From an uncultured Collinsella sp. (lineage in GTDB: Bacteria; Actinomycetota; Coriobacteriia; Coriobacteriales; Coriobacteriaceae), in the NCBI GenBank assembly GCA_900555585.1, contig USLT01000051.1, forward strand, positions 1-5,795: a stretch of 5,795 nucleotides of DNA, written 5' to 3'. Below, piece after piece: positions 1 through 5,795 of the stretch. The stretch's first letter is position 1, and each line of letters opens with the position of its first letter. Both the position numbers and the translations under genes were made by a program. The notes below the pieces were generated by a model, which had not been told where the DNA came from, made no database searches, and was given only the letters and a program-made list of their open reading frames with translations.

Positions 1-576
1 ATCGCGGCGCTCGGGTGCGTGCTGCTTCTCGCCCTGCTCGCGGTCGGCGCCGCGAAGCAGACCCTCTCCGCTGGATCTCGTAGCGCCATCGCGCGGAATC
101 GCGCGACCTTCGGCGGCGTGTCCGTCCGCGTGATCGAGACCATGCCCGGGCCCTCCGGTGCGGAGGTCCCCGCCGAGACGGTCGATATACCCGTGGGCGA
201 TTACGGAAAGGTCGATCGCACGGTGCGCGTGGAGAACGCCGGCTCGCACCCCGCCTATATCCGCGTCCGCCTCGACTTCGTAGGCGAGACCGTAGAAGGG
301 GAGCGCGTCCCGCTCAACGATTGCATCACCTACCAGTTGGCCGCCGAGGGTTGGACCGAGCGCGACGGCTGGTATTACTACGACGCCGCCCTCGAGCGCG
401 GCGAGCGCACGACCGAGCTCATCACCGGCATGGTGGTCGACGCCGCGTCCGCGCGTGCGGCAGCGCCCGGCGCGGAGCTCAAGCTTTACGTCGTGGGCCA
501 GGGCGTCCAGGTCGAGAACAACGCCGCCGCGGCGATTGACGCCGAGGGCTGGCCGGAGGAAGGGGGCGAGCGCTGA
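1..576 (+). CDS. TasA/camelysin-like secreted protein with probable SipW-dependent signal peptide (5' end missing)
   Basis: Frame 1 is open from the first base to TGA at 574-576, giving 191 visible codons (numbered from base 1). Residues 4-18 are a leucine/alanine-rich hydrophobic run that looks like the core of a signal peptide or membrane segment. A GTG at 19 is a possible start but would leave no charged n-region, so the true start is probably just upstream of the window. The mature part resembles the TasA/camelysin-like class: an Ala-Thr-Phe-Gly-Gly-Val strand entry (35-40), a 'VRVENAGSHPAYIRVRL' strand (75-91) typical of these beta-sandwich proteins, a Gly-Trp-Tyr-Tyr-Tyr motif followed by a Leu-x-x-Gly-Glu-x-Thr turn (123-137), and a final strand ending in Val-Gln-Val-Glu-Asn (169-173), where relatives often have an Ala-x-Gln-Ala-Asp/Glu-like ending. 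Known members are exported, processed by SipW-type signal peptidases, and often form fibres or matrix. A fibre role here is inference. Only one mature Cys (C108) is seen. The stop overlaps the next start, so the two genes are probably co-transcribed. Confidence 0.72.
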   Translation: MAALGCVLLLALLAVGAAKQTLSAGSRSAIARNRATFGGVSVRVIETMPGPSGAEVPAETVDIPVGDYGKVDRTVRVENAGSHPAYIRVRLDFVGETVEGERVPLNDCITYQLAAEGWTERDGWYYYDAALERGERTTELITGMVVDAASARAAAPGAELKLYVVGQGVQVENNAAAAIDAEGWPEEGGER

Positions 577-578
577 TG
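555..578 (+). promoter_or_regulatory. Shine-Dalgarno tract and TGATG stop/start overlap
   Basis: A purine-rich tract GGAGGAAGGGGG (555-566) lies inside the last codons of the upstream gene, 9 bases before the ATG at 576-578. The upstream TGA (574-576) shares one base with this ATG. The strong ribosome-binding match, together with a credible signal peptide directly after the ATG, decides the start of the large gene. The overlap suggests translational coupling within one operon; coupling itself is inferred. Confidence 0.85.
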
Positions 579-665
579 GCGAACATTCGAGGCAAGGTGC
601 TCTCCGTATGCGCCGCGCTGCTGCTGACGGGATCGTTCCTGATGGTCCCCGCGCCCGCCGCGGCC
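576..665 (+). other. Sec signal peptide of the large surface protein
   Basis: Residues 1-7 carry two basic residues (R5, K7), residues 8-24 form a hydrophobic core (VLSVCAALLLTGSFLMV), and P25 precedes an Ala-Pro-Ala-Ala-Ala stretch (26-30) followed by three Gln. Signal peptidase I cleavage is likely after A30, or possibly after A28. The single Cys (C12) sits in the middle of the hydrophobic core, so this is not a lipobox. This is an ordinary Sec signal, unlike the SipW-type one inferred for the upstream gene. Confidence 0.88.
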
Positions 666-3600
666 CAGCAGCAGGTCACCACCATCACGAGCTTCGCCGA
701 CCTGCTCTCGGCGTGCCTGAGCTCGAGGACCATGGATACGAGCAACGTCCATTACGTCCTCGACCTTCACGACGCGAAGGACAAGACGCTCGACTTGTCG
801 AGCGATCAGGTCGATGGCATCGTCCAGCAGATCGGTTCGCTCACCTTCGGCAGCAAGGACAACCCCTTCAAGGGCACCTTCGACGGCCAGGGCTACACCA
901 TCAAGGGCCTGAATTACGAGCGGAAGCTCTTCGTCCCCGCCCCCGACACGGGCCTGTTCGCCTGGACGGACGGCGCCACCATCAAGAACATCAACTTCGA
1001 GGACGCCTACATCGGCGCGGACTACCGTGGCGGCGTGATCGCGGGCTACGCTAAGAACACCAGCTTCGAGCACATCAAGCTCACCAACTGCACCTCGTCG
1101 GTCACCCCGGCCAACAATGCCGTCTCGCTGGTCACCAACGCCGGCCTGGCCGGTGGCATGGTCGCGGGCGAGGCGGAGGGCTGCGCGTTCTACGATATCG
1201 AGGTCGAGGGTGGCAGCGTCATCAACAACTCCACGATCGCGGTGTCGGGCCTCGGCGGCGAGGGCTTGTACCTCGGCGCGATCGCGGGCATCGCCGAGGG
1301 CTCGACCATCGAGTACTGCCGCGCCCTGCCCATCCGCTCGCTCGGTGCCGACGGCAAGGTCGCCTACACCTATCCGCGCGTGCACAACAAGTACGACGTC
1401 GCTGTCGGCGCGGTCTCCGGCCAGGCGGTGTACGCGGGCGGCATAGCGGGCGCCATCGGCAAGGGGACGCGCGTCATCGACAGCTTCTCGACCGCGGACT
1501 GCTACACCTACGCCGCGACCTACGTCAGCGTGGGCGCGGGCAACGTCGGGTACGTCGGCGGCATCGCCGCGCGCTCCGATAACGGCTCACAGATCACCCG
1601 TTGCCACTACGCCGGCAACCTGCACTCTTATCTGTACAACGCGCTGCTGGTGATCCCCATCATCCAGAAGAACGTCTACCTGGGCGGAATCGTCCAGCAG
1701 GATAACGATGCCGACTGCGCGATCCGCGACACCTACTTCAAGCCGAGCGTGAGCAGCGTGCTCGACCCGGGCACCAACAAGGACCTGCCCTCGATCAACG
1801 ACCGCAGGAACAGGAAGGTGTACTCGGGCGCCTCGTTCGGTCCCCAGGACGACGAGACCTATGCCGATCGCTCGTTCTGGGAGTCGGCGGACTTCGACTT
1901 CGAGGGCGGCATCCAGCGCACGACCGACTGCCTGGGCGGCAAGCCCCATATCAACAAGTGGATCATGGATTACGACCTGGGGATTCCCGTGCACGGCTCC
2001 TCCGTCAAGGCCACGATCGACTTCCCCGGAGCGGGCGCGGCGACCATCGGTCCCAACGCGCTCATCGCGAGCAACGCGCCGCAGGCCACCTCCGATCCCT
2101 ACAACTTCGCCGTCCAGGGCTACCTGCCGAGCGATTTCGACATCGAGCTCGAGGCCAAGACGACCGCTTTGGACGAGATCGCCGATTCCGAGTTGAGCGA
2201 CCCCAAGAACCAGGGCTTCGTCTTCCGCGAGTGGTATCGTGCGCGCGACGTCGACGAGAACCGCATCGACCCCGACCCCTCCCTGATCGCCGGATTGATC
2301 GCGGCGGGGGAGAAGGTGTCGGCCGAGGCAGTCGCCAAGGTGGAGAATATCGGACCCGGAGACGACTCCGGCTTCCGCGACAACGACCTCTTCATCGCCC
2401 ATAGCCAGGCGATGGTGCTGTTCCACGACGTCAAGGGCAACGTGGTCGACCCGATGACCGGCGAGCCGCGCGGCGTCTCCGAGGCGGACTGGTACGATTG
2501 CGCGGCGCCGCTGCCCGACGCCGTCGAGCCCGGGGCCGACCTCGCACAGGGCGGCTCCGTGAGCGGCACCGCGGTCTTCCAGGGCTGGACGAGCAGGAGG
2601 AACGCCGGGGGCCCCGACGCCGGCTATGCCGCCGTCACCTCGACCCAGCTCGCCGCCATGAAGCGCGATGGCGTGTTCTACGCCGCGGGCGACCCCGTGA
2701 TGCGCCCGCTCGACCTGTATCCCGTCTACTCGGATTACTCGTCCAACATCAAGACGGTGTTCGAGGGCCATGAGTACGACGTCGCCGGCGCTCCCGTCGC
2801 CGACGACAAGCCCTTCATGCGCGAGGGCGTCGGCGAGACCAGCGTCGCGACGCGCGAGGTCGATGGCGTGAAGCGCTACGAGCTGTCGGTCAAGAAGGCC
2901 GGCGGCGCCGATGCGTGGCCGGATGGCTACCGCTTCCGCGGCTGGTACTTCAACCTCGACGACGGCACCGAGGTGCGCCTGTCCGATAAGGAGACCTTCC
3001 TGCTGCCGCTCGATACCGATCTGACGCGCGAGACCGCCTATACCGCGCGCTTCGAGTACCGCGTCGACTACTATGCGAAGTCCTTCAACGACCCGAACCT
3101 GTTCCCCGAGGGGCTCGTCATCTCCAAGTGGGAGCGCTACGAGAGCGTGCCCGCGCAGATCGAGGGCCCGATCTTCGACGCCGAGAGCGTCCTGCACTGG
3201 GGCGCCGACTACGCGAGCCATGGCAGGAGGGACGAGCCATGCGACGGAACGTACGCGAAGAAGCTGATCGCACCGGTCAAGCTCTACTCCCATAATCTCG
3301 TTGAGGGAAATAACTACCACCTTATGGTCGATACCGACTTTCCGGATTCAGGTGCCGTCGACTTGAAGTGGATCAGCGGCACGCGCGGTTTCGAGATGAA
3401 GTTCACCCCTGACATCGAGGCATCGGACGCGTCCGCTCCCGGGTATCGCTTCCTGTTCTGGTCCCTGCAGAATAGGCAATCCGACGGCCTTGGCAATCGG
3501 TGGAGCTATGTTAAGAACCCGACTCGAACTGGAAGGCTCGGAAGCACGGCTGCATACAAGTACCGTGGCCGCGCCTTCGTGGTTGCCGAGGCGCGGTTCC

Positions 3601-5795
3601 ATAAGGTGGACGATCGGCAGACGGTGGAGGTCTGCCGTCGCTACGACGAGCCGGTCCTGCTGCCCGCTGACGTGCACCATGACTACAAGTGGCCCTTCGC
3701 GCTCGACGGCGTGTCCTTCGACGGGCTCGTGAACGAGACCGGGCCGGAGGACGGCTCCCTCGCCGATATCCGCGCCGCCAACGTCGACTCCGGCGCCTCG
3801 CCGTCCGCCGCCGAGATGGCGCGCGAGGGCTACTACTTCATCGGCTGGATCGACGGCTCCAAGGGTTCGGAGACCGAGAAGGGCGGCAAGGTCTGGAACG
3901 CCCTCTACGACGGCGCCGACGCGTACTGCACCACCGATATCAGCCATGCCCTGTCCTACATCGTGCTCGAGTCCGACCGCGTGAGCGCTCCGATGGACCT
4001 CTATCCCATCTACGCCAAGTACGATTACGCCGCGACGACCAACATCAAGCGCGCGGGCGTCGTGGACGGAGCCGGCATCAACGTGCCCAAGGACCCGGCG
4101 GCGCTCCTCGCCGAGGACCTCGGCGACGGCCGGGTCAGGGTCGATTTCTCCGCTGACACCCAGACGCGCATCACCGATGGCGGCGATCTCTACAAGCTCG
4201 TGTCGTGGACCGTCGAGCGCAACGGAGCGCCTATCGCGACCATCTCGGCAACGGCGGCCGACGGGTCTCCCGCGCCCGAGGGCGGCAAGCCGGTCGGTAA
4301 CGATAACGCCAAGCTCTCGTATACCTTCCCGGCCGGTCCGTCCTACACCTTCGTGGCGAACTACGAGCCGCTGGCCGTCGTCTACCACACCAATACCGAC
4401 GTCGTGCAGGTCGTGACGCGCAACAAGGGCGACCGTTTGGGCGACGCCCCGAAGGGGGCGCCCGCCTTCGACCTCGAGGACATCGATTGGGTCGCCGGCC
4501 AGCGCGTCGTGTTCACGGGCTGGACCGAGGCGCGCCCGGAGGGCGGCGCGCAATACGTCATCGACCGTGACGGCACGGTGTCCCGGGTCAACAAGTCCAC
4601 GCGCGTCAACCGCAGCATGGAGCTTTTCGCCGTCTACCGCGTGAGCGGGGTCACGGTCGATTCCAACATCGATGACGTGCTGCCCGGACTCGGATTCACG
4701 GACCTCTCGAAGGTGCGCACCGTCGTCCGCGGCGACTTCGGCCGGCTGTCGCTGGCGGCGGAGCCCGTGCCCGGCTACGAGTTCCAGGGCTGGTACCGGG
4801 ATTACGACCATGACGCCGGCACGGGAACGCTGGTGACCGAGTCCGATGCCCATGCGCTCGGCTCGGCCGTGTTCGACAAGGCGTGCTACACCGCCGTGTA
4901 CAAGGCGGTCCATGAGGTCCGCTACCACGGCGTCGACGGCGGCGTCATCTACACGGCCTACGTGCACGAGGACGACCCGCGCTCCTTCATCGAGATGGTC
5001 GACAAGATCGGGCCCGACGGCAAGCCGACGGGCGAGACCGTGCCGAGCTTCATCGACGCCGAGGCGCTGCTGAAGATCAACGCGCAGCTCGATGCCGCGG
5101 CTCAGGCCCCGGGCGCCACGGAGCGCGAGCTGTTCGATAACTGGGCCCGCAAGGTCGATGGGCGCCTGGTGCCGTGCGAGGACGCGTTCTACGAGGCGCC
5201 GATCGATCGCGACCTCGACCTGTATCCGGTCGCCTGGCGCGTGTCCGCCTCCGATTCGGCCGGCAAGCCCTTCATGCCCGAGATGCTGTGGGCGCTCGAT
5301 ATGAAGGCGGCCAACGACGGGGACCCCTTAACCGCTCCGGTCAAGGGCTACTTCAAGAACCCCTACGTCCAGCCCGAGCTGAGCGTGACGGTGCAAAAGG
5401 TTGGCTACGGGGCGCAGGGGGAGCCCCCGACGGTCGCGCCCCAGCCCGATGTCGACGTCGCCGTCTATGCGGCGCCGACGTTCGATGCGGAGCTCGTGGG
5501 CAACGAGATGACCGACGGCCGGGGCATCGCGCGATTCAAGTTCAACGGATCCATCGTCATCACCAAGGAGGTGGCGGATGCGGCGGCAGATGGGCGCTCG
5601 TTCAGCTTCGTCGTGACCGACACCAAGACGGGGGAGTCCCGAACGGTCCTCGTTCCCGTGGCCCTGGCCCAGGATGGAGCGACCTGCTCCGGCTCCAAGA
5701 CGCTCGTGCTCCCGTTTGGCACGTACCGCGTCGCTGAGGACGGTGCCTGGGCATGGCGCTACGCGGGCGCGCTGAGCGTCGGCGGCAAGCCCTCC
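576..5795 (+). CDS. Giant secreted multidomain surface protein/adhesin (GLUG-like head, InlB-B-like repeat stalk, Cna-B-like C-terminal region); 3' end missing
   Basis: Reading from ATG 576, I translated every codon to the window edge and met no stop: exactly 1740 codons, still open at 5795. Visible order: signal peptide (1-30); GLUG-like beta-helical region (about 36-390) with the entry motif 'FKGTFDGQGYTIKGL' (98-112); connector rich in Asp, Phe and Trp (about 390-547); about nine modules with aromatic-x-G-W cores and Leu-Tyr-Pro-Val-Tyr-like exits (548-1554); Ig/prealbumin-like sequence (about 1602-1740). No catalytic motif is apparent. Known proteins of this build are cell-surface adhesins or stalked wall proteins of Gram-positive bacteria, so I infer an adhesive or structural role outside the cell. 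The ligand is unknown. The LPxTG motif or other anchor and the C-terminal membrane segment are beyond the window. The mature part has 15 cysteines, seven of them before residue 390. Codon third positions are strongly G/C except around residues 900-990. The gene is probably co-expressed with the TasA-like gene it overlaps. The reading frame is certain; the family assignment is good; the function is a guess from architecture. Confidence 0.93.
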   Translation, partial: MANIRGKVLSVCAALLLTGSFLMVPAPAAAQQQVTTITSFADLLSACLSSRTMDTSNVHYVLDLHDAKDKTLDLSSDQVDGIVQQIGSLTFGSKDNPFKGTFDGQGYTIKGLNYERKLFVPAPDTGLFAWTDGATIKNINFEDAYIGADYRGGVIAGYAKNTSFEHIKLTNCTSSVTPANNAVSLVTNAGLAGGMVAGEAEGCAFYDIEVEGGSVINNSTIAVSGLGGEGLYLGAIAGIAEGSTIEYCRALPIRSLGADGKVAYTYPRVHNKYDVAVGAVSGQAVYAGGIAGAIGKGTRVIDSFSTADCYTYAATYVSVGAGNVGYVGGIAARSDNGSQITRCHYAGNLHSYLYNALLVIPIIQKNVYLGGIVQQDNDADCAIRDTYFKPSVSSVLDPGTNKDLPSINDRRNRKVYSGASFGPQDDETYADRSFWESADFDFEGGIQRTTDCLGGKPHINKWIMDYDLGIPVHGSSVKATIDFPGAGAATIGPNALIASNAPQATSDPYNFAVQGYLPSDFDIELEAKTTALDEIADSELSDPKNQGFVFREWYRARDVDENRIDPDPSLIAGLIAAGEKVSAEAVAKVENIGPGDDSGFRDNDLFIAHSQAMVLFHDVKGNVVDPMTGEPRGVSEADWYDCAAPLPDAVEPGADLAQGGSVSGTAVFQGWTSRRNAGGPDAGYAAVTSTQLAAMKRDGVFYAAGDPVMRPLDLYPVYSDYSSNIKTVFEGHEYDVAGAPVADDKPFMREGVGETSVATREVDGVKRYELSVKKAGGADAWPDGYRFRGWYFNLDDGTEVRLSDKETFLLPLDTDLTRETAYTARFEYRVDYYAKSFNDPNLFPEGLVISKWERYESVPAQIEGPIFDAESVLHWGADYASHGRRDEPCDGTYAKKLIAPVKLYSHNLVEGNNYHLMVDTDFPDSGAVDLKWISGTRGFEMKFTPDIEASDASAPGYRFLFWSLQNRQSDGLGNRWSYVKNPTRTGRLGSTAAYKYRGRAFVVAEARFHKVDDRQTVEVCRRYDEPVLLPADVHHDYKWPFALDGVSFDGLVNETGPEDGSLADIRAANVDSGASPSAAEMAREGYYFIGWIDGSKGSETEKGGKVWNALYDGADAYCTTDISHALSYIVLESDRVSAPMDLYPIYAKYDYAATTNIKRAGVVDGAGINVPKDPAALLAEDLGDGRVRVDFSADTQTRITDGGDLYKLVSWTVERNGAPIATISATAADGSPAPEGGKPVGNDNAKLSYTFPAGPSYTFVANYEPLAVVYHTNTDVVQVVTRNKGDRLGDAPKGAPAFDLEDIDWVAGQRVVFTGWTEARPEGGAQYVIDRDGTVSRVNKSTRVNRSMELFAVYRVSGVTVDSNIDDVLPGLGFTDLSKVRTVVRGDFGRLSLAAEPVPGYEFQGWYRDYDHDAGTGTLVTESDAHALGSAVFDKACYTAVYKAVHEVRYHGVDGGVIYTAYVHEDDPRSFIEMVDKIGPDGKPTGETVPSFIDAEALLKINAQLDAAAQAPGATERELFDNWARKVDGRLVPCEDAFYEAPIDRDLDLYPVAWRVSASDSAGKPFMPEMLWALDMKAANDGDPLTAPVKGYFKNPYVQPELSVTVQKVGYGAQGEPPTVAPQPDVDVAVYAAPTFDAELVGNEMTDGRGIARFKFNGSIVITKEVADAAADGRSFSFVVTDTKTGESRTVLVPVALAQDGATCSGSKTLVLPFGTYRVAEDGAWAWRYAGALSVGGKPS
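681..1742 (+). repeat. GLUG-like rung repeats, probable right-handed beta-helix head domain
   Basis: Residues about 36-389 start with a domain-entry motif (Phe-Lys-Gly-Thr-Phe-Asp-Gly-Gln-Gly-Tyr-Thr-Ile, 98-109) and a first strand Thr-Ile-Lys-Asn-Ile-Asn-Phe (about 134-140). At least six imperfect rungs then carry a Gly-Gly-Ile/Val-Ala-Gly-like core: 152-157, 193-198, 233-238, 288-292, 328-332 and 370-374. Each is followed 10-20 residues later by a short strand ending near a Cys (for example Thr-Ile-Glu-Tyr-Cys at 244-248 and Gln-Ile-Thr-Arg-Cys at 339-343). This matches the GLUG pattern Gly-x-Ile-x-Gly...Ile-x-Asn-Cys-Tyr-x-x-Gly. Such repeats are known from large surface and IgA-peptidase-like proteins; no metallopeptidase motif is seen here. 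The repeats are diverged at DNA level. A distal, ligand-facing position is inferred from being N-terminal to a stalk. Confidence 0.75.
2217..5237 (+). repeat. Array of about nine degenerate InlB-B / Listeria-Bacteroides-type modules (stalk)
   Basis: The modules are recognised by an aromatic-x-Gly-Trp-like core. The core Trp residues are W553, W671, W790, W962, W1091, W1211, W1316, W1406 and W1523. The best cores are Gly-Tyr-Arg-Phe-Arg-Gly-Trp-Tyr (784-791), Gly-Tyr-Tyr-Phe-Ile-Gly-Trp (1085-1091), Val-Val-Phe-Thr-Gly-Trp (1311-1316) and Gly-Tyr-Glu-Phe-Gln-Gly-Trp-Tyr (1400-1407). Most modules close with a strand such as Leu-Asp-Leu-Tyr-Pro-Val-Tyr (712-718), Met-Asp-Leu-Tyr-Pro-Ile-Tyr (1140-1146), Met-Glu-Leu-Phe-Ala-Val-Tyr (1348-1354) or Asp-Leu-Asp-Leu-Tyr-Pro-Val (1546-1552). 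The next module then begins with a beta strand. Spacing between core Trp residues is 118, 119, 172, 129, 120, 105, 90 and 117, longer than the roughly 70-80 residues of classical InlB B repeats. Modules 1, 4, 6 and 9 have lost the core Gly. Family knowledge points to small beta-grasp-like domains strung as a stalk. Confidence 0.75.
3271..3540 (+). other. Lower-GC, atypical-codon patch inside the large gene
   Basis: By hand count this 270-base stretch has 151 G/C (about 56%), and its line 3301-3360 is 50%. Sample lines elsewhere in the gene (2521-2580, 4441-4500) reach 75-78%. Codons rare in the rest of the gene cluster here: AAT, CTT, GGA, TCA, TTT, GTT, ACT, CGA and AGG. The reading frame continues without disruption (residues about 899-988). 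The stretch covers the run-in and core of module 4, the most divergent stalk module (core Phe-Leu-Phe-Trp instead of Phe-x-Gly-Trp). Recombination or local relaxed selection are both possible. Confidence 0.6.
5379..5795 (+). other. Cna-B / prealbumin-like domain sequence at the visible C-terminus
   Basis: After the last stalk module, residues 1602-1656 read as a possible short Cna-B-like unit: Leu-Ser-Val-Thr-Val-Gln-Lys-Val-Gly (1602-1610), a Val-Asp-Val-Ala-Val-Tyr strand (1626-1631), and Met-Thr-Asp-Gly-Arg-Gly-Ile-Ala-Arg-Phe (1645-1654), the usual 'TD..G.A.F' turn. A second unit follows: Gly-Ser-Ile-Val-Ile-Thr-Lys-Glu-Val (1658-1666), Phe-Ser-Phe-Val-Val-Thr (1676-1681), and Leu-Pro-Phe-Gly-Thr-Tyr-Arg-Val-Ala-Glu-Asp (1712-1722), resembling FctA/SpaA-type pilin or wall-protein domains. 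K1664 and E1721 sit where an intramolecular isopeptide Lys and its catalytic Glu are expected; the partner Asn/Asp would lie at or past the edge. The second unit is cut by the window. Domain class is moderately supported; bond formation is inference. Confidence 0.6.

Noticed and set aside
1..60. Lipobox in the upstream gene (Leu-Gly-Cys at residues 4-6)
   Set aside because: The Cys comes before rather than after the hydrophobic core, so it cannot be a lipidation site of the usual kind.
555..566. G-rich tract as a possible phase-variation (slipped-strand) switch at the gene start
   Set aside because: The longest G run is only five bases, too short for a likely contingency tract; it is better explained as the Shine-Dalgarno sequence.
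486..1385. Antisense open frame of 299 codons
   Set aside because: In register with the large gene and crossing the overlap of two well-supported sense genes; its composition is that of a GC-bias shadow.
1587..3320. Antisense open frame of 577 codons
   Set aside because: It lies in exact codon register opposite the sense gene, so it stays open only because the sense strand almost never uses TTA, CTA or TCA. Its ends coincide with sense codon TCA (1587-1589). The product is a low-complexity Val/Gly/Ala/Asp/Arg mix with no domain or ribosome-binding support.
3348..4967. Antisense open frame of 539 codons
   Set aside because: Same explanation: it is in register with the sense codons and adjoins a sense TCA codon at 3346-3348. 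The sense frame has repeated domain motifs throughout this region; the antisense product has none.
5409..5427. GGGGC/GCCCC inverted repeat that might be a terminator hairpin
   Set aside because: Five base pairs with a nine-base loop, inside an open coding frame and with no following T run; expected by chance at this GC.
5174..5737. Plus-strand overlapping frame of 187 codons rich in Arg and Gly, and similar short Arg/Ser/Pro-rich frames along the window
   Set aside because: Shifted-frame shadows of the large gene; composition typical of out-of-frame high-GC sequence, with no plausible start context.

Overview
The window is high-GC (roughly two thirds G+C, with codon third positions almost always G or C) and fully coding on the + strand. 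It holds two overlapping genes, and both leave the window. The first is the 3' part of a small secreted protein (1-576) whose visible features fit the TasA/camelysin-like, SipW-dependent signal peptide class. The second starts at 576 with a TGATG overlap and stays open to the last base, giving at least 1740 codons. It encodes a very large secreted multidomain surface protein. The Gram-positive secretion style, the high GC and this combination of genes suggest an actinobacterial gut or mucosal commensal, most plausibly class Coriobacteriia (Collinsella/Olsenella/Eggerthella relatives). That assignment is an inference from style; no phylogenetic marker is present.

Layout of the large protein (residue 1 = ATG at 576): Sec signal peptide at about 1-30; a GLUG-like, probably right-handed beta-helical N-terminal region at about 36-390; a connector at about 390-547; a long stalk of about nine degenerate InlB-B/Listeria-Bacteroides-type modules (aromatic-x-G-W cores followed by Leu-Tyr-Pro-Val-Tyr-like strands) at about 548-1554; then Ig/prealbumin-like (Cna-B or FctA-type) sequence from about 1602 to the edge at 1740. 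The C-terminal anchor (LPxTG plus membrane segment, or another) lies beyond the window. A patch of lower GC and unusual codons (about 3270-3540) coincides with the most aberrant stalk module.

Working model (inference): the small TasA-like protein is exported by a SipW-type signal peptidase route and may form a fibre or matrix subunit. The large protein, translationally coupled to it, would be the adhesive or tip component of the same surface structure: beta-helix as distal head, modules as stalk, Cna-B-like domains near the cell wall. There is no intergenic space, and I see no promoter, terminator, RNA gene, CRISPR array, insertion sequence or enzyme gene. Long antisense open frames are present but are explained by codon bias.
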